Positions 1 to 14,668 of a stretch of 64,000 bases of DNA are shown in pieces (within the stretch, counting starts at the first letter, position 1; each line of letters begins with the position of its first letter). The stretch comes from Cichorium intybus (lineage: Eukaryota > Streptophyta > Magnoliopsida > Asterales > Asteraceae). Both the position numbers and the translations under genes were made by a program. The notes beneath the pieces are model-generated. The model made no database searches and was not told the DNA's origin. It worked only from the letters and a program-made list of their open reading frames with translations. The DNA is taken from the NCBI GenBank assembly GCA_023525715.1, contig CM042013.1, positions 72,986,994-73,050,993 on the forward strand. The letters run 5' to 3'.

Positions 1-74
1 AAACATATTCAAGTTTTATTTTAATCCTTGCGAGATGTATCATTGGGATGACTTGTAATATTGTCTGATTTTAG

Positions 75-385
75 GAGGACCAAAAAATGGCTGTTCTGCA
101 GGCTATATTAATGTTCACCTCTATGAAGGGCAAACCCGTGCAGGGTCGAATGTATCAGGGAAAAGAAGCACCCCAATTTGTTGCCATCTTTTAGCCTATG
201 GTTAGTCTCAAGGTATTCTCTTTTGCACTTGTGGTTGTAATGATATACTTGTGTTTTGATATAATAGCTTTAGATTTTGAGTATTTGTTAACGTATTGAT
301 GATTAACAGTGGTAAACATTTGGTTTTACTAGGGTGGATTGATCTCTGATATCTTTATCTTCGCCACCGGAAGCTCCTCCTCAAG
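75..385 (+). pseudogene. villin-like gene fragment (one exon, part of the next)
   Basis: After a TTTTAG acceptor ending at 74, an open frame runs from 75 and reads EDQKMAVLQA, then MKGKPVQGRMYQGKEAPQF, VAIF, stop, PMVSLK, up to a GT donor at 213. Plant villins (actin-bundling gelsolin-repeat proteins) carry a closely similar segment with Gln where the TAG (192-194) stands. A 120-bp intron would end at the AG at 331-332, and the next exon starts GGLIS, like the GG that follows in villin, but then the similarity is lost. Only about 60 codons are visible; upstream exons lie outside the window. The nonsense codon and lost continuation suggest a pseudogene or captured fragment. Family assignment rests on motif recognition from memory, without a search. 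Confidence 0.55.
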
Positions 386-412
386 GTAATTATATCCGTT
401 TTCAGTGTAGTG

Positions 413-1327
<915 letters not shown>

Positions 1328-1416
1328 GAATCAATCTCGTTTGTTAATCTTCCTAATCTAATGGTTACATATGGTTTTAAAATTTCTCATAATATTTATG
1401 GTTCTCACAAGAATTA

Positions 1417-1421
<5 letters not shown>

Positions 1422-1483
<62 letters not shown>
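1422..1483. repeat. (TA)n microsatellite
   Basis: About 62 bp of TA. The 96 bp between this and the previous array (1326-1421) contains GGTTCTCAC near its right end but no recognisable gene. Confidence 0.95.
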
Positions 1484-1488
<5 letters not shown>

Positions 1489-1767
1489 TTTATGTTTTAT
1501 CCATTATGTTTCTTACATTTAGGGGTTGTTTCGCTAAATCGAGATGATTCAAAGTCTTTAAATGAATATTTTTCTGAATGAAAATAATTTATTTGGTTAG
1601 GTCTCCGAATATGTTAGGTTTTATTAGGTTTTTACTTGAGTTTTTTAATGAAAAAAAGCTTCACAATAGGAAAGCTTTTTCATTTTGTATTTAAAAGTTT
1701 ATTTGTAATTGTTGGGTAGTTACAATTATTTAAAAAGCTATAAGTCTCACATATTAAATGAAAAAAC

Positions 1768-1933
1768 TTTTAGGTAGAGCTTGTTAATTAAAAAAGTTTG
1801 TATAAAAACTTTGCATTGAAAAGTTTTCATTGTAATTTTATCATTTTTTCTTTTAGGTAGAGCTTGTTAATTAAAAAAGTTTGTATAAAAACTTTGCATT
1901 GAAAAGTTTTCATTGTAATTTTATCATTTTTTT
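1768..1933. repeat. 83-bp tandem duplication
   Basis: Two adjacent near-identical copies with a period of 83 bp (the word AGGTAGAGCTTGTTAATT at 1772 and again at 1855). They lie in an otherwise featureless AT-rich block, 1484-2065, between two (TA)n arrays. Confidence 0.85.
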
Positions 1934-2063
1934 CAATAGCTTTTTGAGTTGTAAAAACCTATTATAGATACTCAAAAATATCCAAGAAATTGTTTGTGGA
2001 TTCACCTAATGCATTCAGCAAACATTTTAAATAATGCTGAAAGCTTATTTCTCCACTGTCAAA

Positions 2064-4640
<2,577 letters not shown>

Positions 4641-5315
4641 TGTTATGGGTTGTTTTATATCTTTGGACTATCTAACATCTTGACCAATTATTTGATATCT
4701 TGATCTTGATTAACATATTAACAAACTATTTTGGTTTGCTATTATTTACAAACAGGTTAGAGTCTTACGTGCAGGATCCTGAAAGTTTCAACATCCTAGA
4801 TCAAGATTCAGGATCTTGGCTCTACTTAACATCTTGACCCATATTTCTTTGTTTGGTCCCAAAACAGGTAACCTGAAGACTTAGGAACGACCTAGACCAA
4901 GTCAAAAAGACATTATTCGAGAAGACTAAGGAAAGGTTTCTTGGTGTGGAATAATCAGATCAAAGGTCAAGCTTCTTCAAATCCTAAGACCATGGAGAGA
5001 TTATATCTAAAATATTAGCATAGTTTATTAGGTTAAACCATATAAAGGATTAGAGTTAAAAACTTGCGACACATGTACTCAATCATTGTGACACTTCACA
5101 TAAGCACTTCATACATTTTCTCTATAATCACTCTCAAAGCTCTAAAATTATATCCATCATTCATTAATAGAATTTCTAAGGCAATTTGACATTCGTCGGC
5201 TCCTGAGGTTTTATGCCAGAGATCTTGAACAAACACGGGTTTTTCTCGTACGATCTTGTGTCTCTTTCTTACATTTTTCTCTCAACATCTTGAATTGTAT
5301 CTTGAAACATCATGC
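4641..5315 (+). mobile_element. possible degraded LTR (solo or 3' LTR)
   Basis: A polypurine-like tract, TTTTTGGGGGGGCAAT (about 4625-4640), is followed at once by TGTTATGGG, the layout of a 3' LTR start. A TATAAAGG box lies near 5041. The segment then has UTR-like character and may end in a CA near 5310. No partner LTR or primer site was found in the window, so the call and especially the right end are tentative. Confidence 0.3.
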
Positions 5316-5934
5316 CCTTTTTACAAATTTGGTTAAACTTGCATTTCTTAATTTTTTACTAAAACAACTCTATATATTTCAAATATGGTTATTCTACCTA
5401 GACATATAGGGAAAACTTTCTGTCTAAACCAAATTATACATCAATAATTATACACTTATGAGAGAATATTCATGTAACGCTTCATATTCATATCATATGA
5501 ACCTTAATGAAATTATAAGAAAGAACTAGACAGTGCACATATAAAAGAAGTTAAGTATGTTATTATTGCTTGTAATTTTGACTTGGCTTAGGTTTTATTT
5601 ATTCCATGCTATCCTTAAATTTTCAATCATTATAGCATAGTGACTAATTGATTATGTTAGAGAGGATGCTCAAAAAGAATTGACAGAAAGGGGAATTGGC
5701 ATTTATGCTTTCTCTGACTTAGAGAGTAATTTTGTATAATTTTTTATTAAATGCAAAAAATAGCAACCTAGTCTTATTTGTTTTTTATTGTAGTAGCCTA
5801 CTTTTATTTATTTTAATTAAGGTATTATACTTTCAAAATTTTCTTATTAAGGCATTTTACAACTTTTCACGATTCCTGGTTTATGCTTAAACTATACTCG
5901 TGGGTCGTGTTTAGCACGACCTGGAAACCTACTT

Positions 5935-5944
<10 letters not shown>
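5316..5944. other. unassigned AT-rich stretch with a small hairpin
   Basis: No gene. An inverted repeat, GGTCGTG-TTTAG-CACGACC, lies near 5902-5920 and could form a 7-bp stem. A short TG run leads into the next (TA)n array. Confidence 0.5.

Positions 5945-6008
<64 letters not shown>
5945..6008. repeat. (TG)n/(TA)n microsatellite
   Basis: A (TG) run at 5936-5944 is followed by about 64 bp of TA. Confidence 0.95.
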
Positions 6009-6010
<2 letters not shown>

Positions 6011-6161
6011 GTAAGGTAATATTTCTTAAGACATGTCTACAAGATAAGCCTTGGAGTCATGGTGTGGCTATGATGAGCCTTAGGCTAAACTGTATCGTTG
6101 CCTATGAAAAATCTACATCCGGTGCCAAGTAGGTGCCATGTAGGATGACTTTAACCTATGT

Positions 6162-6944
6162 TGAAAGGTTTCTGCAACTATGAACTAAAAATCCTAAGTT
6201 CACATGCAACCTATATAGATCTAGGTTTTCTTCTAATTAAACATATAACATATCCTAGAAAGCCAGAAGAAATTAACTAAAAGAATAAAATAAGAAAAAC
6301 TAACCTTTTAGGATTTCTTGGAAACCAAGCAACACAAATGTCCTGCCTCAAATGAAGTCACACCCTTACTGAGCTCTTGGCCGAAAATTCCTTGGGAGAG
6401 AGAGTCAAATTTCGTGGTCTAGGGTTTAGGGAGAGCCTCCCTATTTATAGCCTCCATGTGGTGATCAGATAATCGTTACAGATAAGTCTTTTTGAATTCG
6501 AATTAAGATAAACTATTATTTTAATCATTCAAACACCATTTATCTGTAGTATATATATATATATCTCGAAAATATATATATCTATATATATAATTTCGTT
6601 CACCACATGGTTATTTACACTGCCACTTACTCAACTATCGAATAATTACAGTTTTAGTCCCTGCACCTTTAATTAATCAATTTAACTGCCAAATTAATTC
6701 CAATTAATTCCAGAAAAATTTCTAATTAATTATTATAGTTTCTAATTAATATATTATCACTTAAATATATTAATAAACTATTTATTTAATTTCTATTTAT
6801 TTATTAATCACATAATAAATCAATCTTTCTCTCTACCGGACTTTCTGCCAATCCTCCAACTATGAGGGCAACCCAAATGGACTATGCTACTATTAATTAG
6901 ATAAATACTAATTATTAGTCATGGCTTAGACACCTAATCCAACA
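6162..6944 (-). repeat. 3' LTR of element I
   Basis: 783 bp. On the minus strand it begins TGTTGGATTAGG and ends CA. A promoter-like TATAAATA lies at 6442-6449 (minus), and a short TA tract near 6550 is shared in position with the partner LTR. Confidence 0.9.
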
Positions 6945-9900
6945 GTCTCCCACTTGGATAAGTCTATGACTAAAATTACCAATTTACCCTCTAATTAATT
7001 TAGCAACCGTAGCTTCCTAGAAACCGCTGCCGAACTCTGACCTAGTCAGTTCTGTCCAAAGATAAGTGATCAGATGATCCTTCGTCCAACAAGATATTTT
7101 CAGACACGAGACATGGATTGAGATCAATCTCTGTCAGATACTCTGTTCCCCGATTTCCGATTCTGCTCATGACTTTAGAACTTCTAATTGAACACATCAA
7201 TTTAGTCCAGGCTGGCCAGCACTTTAGTCAACTTCAAAATCATCGAGAGGCCTACAGATATCTGTTTCCCATCAGGGTCAAGGAACGAATAAGCTTTGAC
7301 TCATATGCTTATATCTTTTACCAGTCAAATCATTCACAACAACACGTTTTATAACATCGAGTTACCGATGCGTTTTCGTATTATCAATGAACAACTGCCT
7401 TGTAAATTATAACTCATATCTCTCCACTTCAAGATCATAAGATATTACCGTCTCAACATTGCTTGTGATATAATCCATGAAGTAATCTATTGAGCGTGGG
7501 TTTATCCAATACTCAAATCTCTATTTCTAAGTACTCATGAATGTTGTAGCAATCCTATTGCTATGTCTAACTCCTTAGACAGTCTACAAACCAATTCATG
7601 ACAGTCTTGATTCAATACTTACTTCCCAAAGTATGAGCGACTGTGGACCTATCTGAATAATTAAATTATTCGGGAAGTAAAACATGCAAAAGTGAAACAT
7701 AAAGATCTGACTGGCAGCTACTCCTGCTTATTACCAAGTCTCCACAAGGTAATCACCAAGTCTGGTCTTGTCATAAACTATTATCGGTTTCAAAAATTTC
7801 TTTTAAACTTTCAATTCTAATTTTACATCTATGTCTTTATGAACCTTACACTCTTTCTATGTATCCAAAGTATCTTATACTTGTACACTCTATTGCAGAT
7901 GATCCAATCGGATGCTCATCCGATAACATCTCAATATGTTATCCTATCAATTTCTCTCCTAACTCCATTCTGGTAAAGTGTATTGTGACTTCCTATGGTT
8001 CTGGGGTCTTTAGTCTACTTGACTGCACCCTAAGACTATTTTGAGGTGTTATGATGTGCCGGTGACCCACACGCGCTCCATCAGAATACCAACGAGATTC
8101 TTTAACCATGAAGTCCATTAACATCATGTCCTGATGTTAATAATTACCACTTTGAAAATCTTTCAAATTAATACTATCACTTTCACCCTAATCATTTCCT
8201 AATGAATTCTCACTTTAGTCCATCCAGTATTCCCAGCCAGGCAATGTCCTGAATCCAACTTACTATACCCTAAGCATTAAGTTATCAGGACATGTTCATG
8301 ACTTTATGATCGATCCAAAACTTGTGGAACCCGATCTAATCCTATTCCAAACCCTTTCGGAATCCAAGGATTATTTATAATCCTTTGTGTCATGATTTTC
8401 GAAAAACTATTTTCCTTTCGGAGACTTTTCTTGTGCATCTTGAATCTTATCAAGATCATGCTTACAATGGCTAGGTCTATGCTGGTGATTTCATCTTTCC
8501 AATAGATGACTGTGAATTACATGAGTATGTTGCACCTTCTTTATTTCTTTCATGCCAAGTCATCACACTTTGCAATGACAAGAAAAACGTTTCCTAAGTC
8601 TATGCATCTTGAATCTCATCAAGATCATCTTGGCAGAATCTGGATCTATCTCATAGACATTTACAACCACCTGAGTATGCCGTATTTCTATTAAGGCTTT
8701 CATAGCGATCCGTCTTTTAACACCAAGTCATTACACTTCGTAATGAAAAGAGACGTTTCCTAGAACCATTATTTATCCCACATGTGGGGATAGTGGATAA
8801 CGGCGACTCCCACTGGCTTTGACACGATTATAGGCTATTCACAAAATCCAGAACTTATGGCACATTTTGAGAATCTAAACCTTTCTGACATTTTAATGGA
8901 AATCTTTCAGCCTTTTCTCAAAATCCAATCCTATGGCATATTTTGAGAATCTGAATATCCTTTCTTGCGAGATGCCCGTGGGACGAAACCCGAGACTATT
9001 CACCTTTGTACCGGGACTCTCTTTGTGAGTCTCTATTAGTGTGCCGGTGATCCACACGTGCTCCACTAACGATTCACAATGTACCGTACAGTATTCTTTC
9101 AGATTCCATCCTCTATTGAGATTACTTCTCCCGGAATCAATTACTTGACTCTAAGTATCGTCTCACTCAACCAGATGTTCTGAAGGTATGTATTTGTCCA
9201 TGTTGCTTTCTTTTGATGATTCAGTTACTCCCACTGGTTTTTAGACCAGGTGTAGAATCAATCAAATTTTTCACATAGACTGTGTCTCGCCCTGAGGTTC
9301 TCTTGTTTGGCAGCAACCGGGCTCACCAATGCTTCCCAATAGTCGGATTGTGAATCCGTACTAACTATAGTGTTTTACCACCAATCGGTGTGTCACCCCA
9401 ATCATAGCTATTTATGATGGTGATCAATACTACTGGTCAAGAGAAGATTATGTCAGTTGTAGAACAGAAATCTGATTTCTGCTCCAAGCCTAGTGATGAC
9501 TAAAGGTTCTTCCACTTGGCTAATCCTGAACTCATTCAGGACTGTCCCAACTCCCACTGTTTCCTTAAAACATGAGTTCTTTCTAAAAGAGCTATTCTTT
9601 TAGAGTTGCAGTGGGATAGCCAACGAAACGACATTGCTGATCAGGTTCAGGCTAGTCATGAGGTTCAGACGAACACTACAGGACCCTGGAGTTTCAATGT
9701 ACAAGTAGGATAATCCCAGCTTTACATATCAGACAGTGTCTGCAAGACCTACTTAGTCTGGGATGTTGTCGGAATATGGTTTATATAGACTGACTGGTAT
9801 AGAGTTCAACTTATTTAAAACTAATTTGCAATGTATCTCATATATCGAGGATCGAACTATTTCGACCTATGCTCCATTATCTTCCTCAAGACACATTATA

Positions 9901-10662
9901 ACCATTAATGCTCTTGGAAGAGAATGAACTATGAAACCTTTTTCTCAGTTTATGTTATCCCTCAGGTTCTGTGAAACTTGTACTTCCTTTGAAGTCCTTG
10001 GACTTTTCAAGGTTTCAATTCAATTGCTTATCCCGATAAGCAATGTCATATTCATCATATCGAATGATGAATATTGCGAAGTACAAACAATTGTGTTCTA
10101 TGTCTTTTACATATCTATGTAGACTAATGACTTTGTTAACTTTGTTCAAGACTTGCAATCTTCAGTTGACTCTAAGTCAAATGATTCCAAAATCCTATCC
10201 TCTGGATCTTTGGGTGATTCATTTCTTGCCACATATGCTTTGTCAATAACTCAATCATCATCTGACTCTGAGTCAGATGATTCCAAAGTCCTGTCCAACT
10301 GGACCTTTGGTTGATTCATTTCTTGACACATTAAGAAGTCAATTCATCAAGCGACTCTAAGTCAAATGATTCCAAGGTTCTGTCCAACTGGACCTATGGT
10401 TGAATTGGTTCTTATAACATTTGTATTAACAATCATAAATGACACAATTCTTGATTCCAAACACTTTGGATGCATCAACATTCAAGTTATTACTAATCAT
10501 ACATTCAACACATTCATATAACATTTCAAGGATAATTTCAGACAACAGGTGTTAAAAGAAAATATGACAATTTTATTAAAAATAAAATCCTTGAACAATG
10601 TAATAGACAATGTCAAAAATGTATCTAAAGACTAATAACAATATTTAATATCTATCTAAACT
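6945..10662 (-). other. non-coding 3' interior of element I
   Basis: 3.7 kb without a believable reading frame on the strand of the element. Parts resemble the 36.3-39.7 kb interior of element II in inverted orientation, for example the ATGATTCCAA and CATCTTGAATCTCATCAAG words, so the region is conserved between non-autonomous relatives. It contains two copies of the conserved GTGCCGG...CGCTCCA motif (8053-8083, 9037-9068) and a tandem repeat at 10168-10415. Confidence 0.6.
10168..10415. repeat. three-copy tandem repeat in element I
   Basis: The phrase TCTAAGTCAAATGATTCCAA, with small changes, occurs near 10170, 10268 and 10356. In the latter two copies it is followed by a TCCAACTGGACC phrase, in the first by a diverged version. 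The period is about 90-100 bp. Confidence 0.75.
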
Positions 10663-11586
10663 TCAAAACTGCACGAGCTGGAGATCCAATCCAAATGTGC
10701 TCCTATGCGACAGAGTCCCGTGCCTTCTTGATTCCCTGCATACAAACCAAAATGCGACTGTCACATTATGTATCAAGAAATCTTGGAACAGGAGTTTTGA
10801 GGTTTTTCGATATACCTGAGCTTTCAAAAGAGTTGGAGCGTCTTCCAATCTTTCCGTGACTGTATCCGATTTTGCGGATTCCCAGTTTGAGACATGTCTA
10901 GTCGATCTCGACCGTTTCTTGTTACGTCTCTTCACTGGACTTAATCCAGAAGTAGCTGAGCCATTTGAGCTATGCCTGTCCAAGAGTGACTCGTATAAAG
11001 TCAACAGTGGACGCATTTCCATGAGGGTCCTTTTCTGGTCTTCCTTTCTATACGTCTGAATGAACAGATCGTACTCATTTGTCAGCGAAGCGAGCAGGAT
11101 GTTAACACTCTCCTCCTGACTTATGGGATGACCAAGTTTATATAACTCGCCTATGTACCCTTCAATCTGAAGAACATGCGACTTGATGCTACTTCCTCCC
11201 TTTATCTTGCACTCTGCAAGTCTTCTGAGGATTCTAGCTCGTTCCTCTTCAACTGGTTTTTGGAACCTTTCCTCCACCAGTTGCATCAACTCATATGGCC
11301 CTAAGGATTCAAAATCCTTGCGGAACTCGGGGTCAATGGTTGATAGCATGAGGTCACGAATCTCTTCGGATTCATCATAGGGACCTTTTACGATGACTTG
11401 TTTCGGTGGAACTGGGATCGGATACTCGGTGAGATGTAGCTTGCCAGCAATGCCGAGACCCAGTCTCCAATTGCGAAGCCATTCTTTACAGTTGAGGCCA
11501 GTCAGCCTTTCCATATTAAGCAGGTGCATTCTGATGCTTTCAGAAATGGGTGAAGGAGGAGAAGGAGGAGAATTGACACTTGACAT
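10663..11586 (-). CDS. gag: Copia-type gag polyprotein (only gene of element I)
   Basis: A 307-codon open frame starting MSSVNSPPSPPSP. The body resembles the Copia gag domain (UBN2 / retrotran_gag families): WLRNWRLGL near residue 40, the EEIRDLMLSTI and ELMQLVEERF helical segments, and LLASLTNEYDLFI near 185, the usual LxxLPxxYDxF site. A basic region, RRNKKRSRSTRH, follows near 225. No CCHC zinc knuckle is present, which is atypical. The last 50 residues look like intron translation: a GT at 10815 and an AG at 10736 (minus) would remove 80 nt and give a frame ending KKARDSVA at a TAG about 267 residues long. The start chosen is the first ATG after a 1.37-kb untranslated leader. Gag would form the particle that packages the element RNA. 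Confidence 0.8.
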   Translation of the reverse strand: MSSVNSPPSPPSPISESIRMHLLNMERLTGLNCKEWLRNWRLGLGIAGKLHLTEYPIPVPPKQVIVKGPYDESEEIRDLMLSTIDPEFRKDFESLGPYELMQLVEERFQKPVEEERARILRRLAECKIKGGSSIKSHVLQIEGYIGELYKLGHPISQEESVNILLASLTNEYDLFIQTYRKEDQKRTLMEMRPLLTLYESLLDRHSSNGSATSGLSPVKRRNKKRSRSTRHVSNWESAKSDTVTERLEDAPTLLKAQVYRKTSKLLFQDFLIHNVTVAFWFVCRESRRHGTLSHRSTFGLDLQLVQF

Positions 11587-12940
11587 CTATAAAAGAAATA
11601 GAATTTATTAGTTTAACTGTTCCTTTTAAATAATTACCCAATATATTATTTATTAAGGCTAGGATCCAAAATACCCCAATTATGGTGTGAAGAGGGATGC
11701 CGTAATCACAACATAATGGTCATTAAGGTAGATAAGCACTTATCAATTTCATCTTATGAAATTCCTAGATCTGTTGAGATTCATTAAACTTTTCAATGGC
11801 ATGTTTAATCTCGGATGTGCTCCACTGTTTGTGACGGGGATGCCGAGGATCACAAACTGGATGTGAATAACCATGCAAATTAGCTTGGTACTCTCGGGTT
11901 AATTATCATCTCCAATTGATGTGCCGGTAAACCACACACGCTCCATCAACAATGATAATACTCGGGAAACCCATTGCAACTCTTTATGAACCCCTATTGG
12001 CGTGCCGGTAAACCACACACGCTCCACCAATGTTTCATAAAGTGCAATGTGCAATTTCATGGATTAGCACCAATTCACATTTTCCCTAAAGTAACTAGAT
12101 TTGGGTTTTATTAAGTGTTCTAGTACTTTGAATCAGTATACTTTTAGTGATTATTAGGCGGTCCTATCAAACTTGTTTGGCTAACGACCCTCCACTGATC
12201 AGGCGAGCGGTGGGCGAGAGTGTTCACCCATTAGACCGCCATTTTATAGGCAGTCTCCTTATACCCACTTTATAGACCAGCTTCGTGAATGAGGCCTACT
12301 AATGATTTGAATAACCATTTTAATCTTATACATATAACAATAACTTTCTAATTATAATATATATAAGATGTAATTTTTTAAAACTTTAAAAAATTGTTTC
12401 TGGTTTATCTTTTAATTTATTGTCGATTTAAACTATTAAATTTCAAATTAAATTAAACCTTGAAAATTGATTTTAATTATCTTTTAATTAACCAATTAAT
12501 TAAATTAATTAAATTTGATATTTTAAACCTTTTGAAATATTTTAGGATTTATCCTTTTAATTTTCGCCAATTTAAACAATTAAATTCTAAATTAAATTAA
12601 ATCCTTGAATTATCTTTTAATTACCAATTAATTAAATTAATTCAAATGTAGATAGGTTTATCAAATTAATCAAATTAATTAAAACCTATCCTTATCCCCT
12701 AATTTTCGATTTTCAGGATAAAGGTTTTAAGGTTTATCTTTTAAACAATTTAAAGTTACCAAAAATAGAATACCTTCTAAACCCTAATCATAAAATCGCC
12801 AAAATAGAGGGGGGGGGGGGGCTAGGGTTTTTCAAAACCCTAACCCTAATGTCGATTTGCCCAAAATTAGGGTTTAGAGACTATAAACCCTAATTACAAG
12901 GAATGCAGTTATAGCAATTTAACAAGAAAAACAACCAAAT
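11587..12940 (-). other. 5' leader of element I
   Basis: About 1.35 kb between the primer site and gag. It carries two copies of the conserved leader motif (11916-11949 and 11996-12030), a 13-base G run at 12809-12821 and a TATAGGCAGT block near 12245 that also appears in the leaders of elements II and III. No protein is encoded. Being conserved in three elements, it may hold packaging or dimerisation signals (inference). Confidence 0.6.
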
Positions 12941-12952
12941 GCTCTGATACCA
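12941..12952 (-). other. primer-binding site, element I
   Basis: On the minus strand TGGTATCAGAGC, complementary to the 3' end of plant initiator methionyl tRNA, one or two bases inside the 5' LTR. This fixes the element's orientation. Confidence 0.9.
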
Positions 12953-12953
12953 C

Positions 12954-13748
12954 TGAAAGGTTTTCTGCAACTATGAACTAAAAATCCTAAGTTCACATGC
13001 AACCTATATAGATCTAGGTTTTCTTCTAATTAAACATATAACATATCCTAGAAAGCCAGAAGAAATTAACTAAAAGAATAAAATAAGAAAAACTAACCTT
13101 TTAGGATTTCTTGGAAACCAAGCAACACAAATGTCCTGCCTCAAATGAAGTCACACCCTTAGCTGAGCTCTTGGCCGAAAATTCCTTGGGAGAGAGAGTC
13201 AAATTTCGTGGTCTAGGGTTTAGGGAGAGCCTCCCTATTTATAGCCTCCATGTGGTGATCAGATAATCGTTACAGATAAGTCTTTTTGAATTCGAATTAA
13301 GATAAACTATTATTTTAATCATTCAAACACCATTTATCTGTAGTATATATATATATATATATATATATCTCGAAAATATATATATCTATATATATAATTT
13401 CGTTCACCACATGGTTACTTACACTGCCACTTACTCAACTATCGAATAATTACAGTTTTAGTCCCTGCACCTTTAATTAATCAATTTAACTGCCAAATTA
13501 ATTCCAATTAATTCCAGAAAAATTTCTAATTAATTATTATAGTTTCTAATTAATATATTATCACTTAAATATATTAATAAACTATTTATTTAATTTCTAT
13601 TTATTTATTAATCACATAATAAATCAATCTTTCTCTCTACCGGACTTTCTGCCAATCCTCCAACTATGAGGGCAACCCAAATGGACTATGCTACTATTAA
13701 TTAGATAAATACTAATTATTAGTCATGGCTTAGACACCTAATCCAACA
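12954..13748 (-). repeat. 5' LTR of element I
   Basis: 795 bp, almost identical to 6162-6944 apart from a longer TA tract (13344-13368) and a few single-base differences. TATAAATA at 13236-13243 (minus) is the likely core promoter. Confidence 0.9.
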
Positions 13749-14100
13749 GTTATTTCATGCCAACAATGTAGGATGGTAGTGTGGTGTTTATGGCAAAGAA
13801 AAAAAGAGAGATTGAGAGAGATTCTTTTAATTTCTTTCAAACTTTTCCACCAGCATATCCATGGCTATGGCCAATACCTATGATCGATGCCTCCATTGCG
13901 GTGTGGAACTTGCCGACATCATTACCACCTAAGTAGGATGCTGATGAGAAATTTTTTACAATCGGAAAAAATGTTTATCTAGTTTCAACCTAACCTTTGA
14001 TACTATTACATGTACCATAATTGCATGCATGACCCGTTAATCTAATGTTGTATTTTATCACATTTCTTATATTATATCATTTTAGTTTTAATAACATTTA
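13749..14100. other. short unassigned stretch between element I and the LINE
   Basis: No gene seen. The sequence before element I (6130-6161) and this segment share the words GCCATGTAGGATG and CAATGTAGGATGG, but continuity is not proven. Confidence 0.4.
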
Positions 14101-14218
14101 ATAGTTATCAAGATTTGGAAAAAGATATTAACGTTCCGGTTCTCAAAAACACACTAGCGCTAATTTTCGTCTTATCCCGAACCTTAGCAATGATATTAAT
14201 GTTCCGGTAGATATTCCT

Positions 14219-14488
14219 ATGGAGGCAGTTAATAAAGTCTGTCAAACCCATGCTAGGACTATTTGTGGTTATTTTGTTGGAAAAACTATGTGGTATTCGG
14301 ATGTGCGTTATCTTGCTTCCAAGATGTGGTCCCAACATGGCCTTCTGGACGTTTTGTTAAACGGTAACGGTGTTTACCTTTTCAAATTTAGTGATGATCA
14401 AGGCCTTCAACATGTCATCACTCATGGACCATGGACGTTTAAAGGTGCCCCGATTGTAATTCAAAAATGGAGACCTGGACTTAGTATC
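14219..14488 (+). pseudogene. LINE 1 ORF1, N-terminal part (DUF4283-like)
   Basis: 90 codons reading MEAVNKVCQTHARTICGYF, then KMWSQHGLLDVLLNGNGVYLF, FSDDQGLQHVITHGPW and GAPIVIQKWRPG. This is the pattern of the DUF4283 nucleic-acid-binding domain of plant LINE ORF1 proteins, including the GPW and the final KW. The frame is broken at 14488 by the LTR element and resumes in the same sense at 20058 after one copy of the GTATC duplication. Upstream codons to about 14180 may belong to it too. Confidence 0.75.
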
Positions 14489-14660
14489 TGTAACGACCGT
14501 TTAAAAAACAAACTGTGAATAGTAACTCCGGCGTGAATAGTAACTCCGGCGTGAATAGTGCTCCGGCGTGAATAGTATCCGAGAAATGAAGTAAGCGCTT
14601 ACCTCGTGATGACGTCGACGGTGATGTCGTGATGACGTCGTGAATAGTGTTTTCAAGCCC

Positions 14661-14668
14661 TATAAATA
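14661..14668 (+). promoter_or_regulatory. TATA box of 5' LTR
   Basis: TATAAATA about 25 bp after the TGACGTCGTG cluster. The copy in the 3' LTR is at 18854-18861. Expected transcription start about 30 bp downstream (inference). Confidence 0.6.

Larger units (their letters stand above)
6162..13748 (-). mobile_element. element I: gag-only LTR retrotransposon (TR-GAG/LARD type)
   Basis: Two almost identical direct repeats (6162-6944 and 12954-13748) start TGTTGGATTAGG and end CTTTCA when read on the minus strand. The initiator-Met tRNA primer-binding site lies just inside the 5' LTR (12941-12952), and the polypurine tract AAGTGGGAGAC lies just before the 3' LTR (6945-6957). The 6-kb interior encodes one gag protein and no recognisable protease, integrase, reverse transcriptase or RNase H. 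It would therefore depend on proteins supplied in trans. No convincing target-site duplication was read (TATGT left, GTTAT right). The few LTR differences seen (for example 6606/13413, and a longer TA tract in one copy) point to recent insertion. Confidence 0.85.

Noticed and set aside
8506..10249. Short plus-strand frames inside element I
   Set aside because: They are on the strand opposite to the element, are 60-70 codons, and show no family resemblance.
6157..13753. Target-site duplication for element I
   Set aside because: Flanks TATGT and GTTAT do not match; no convincing 4-6 bp duplication could be read, so none is claimed.
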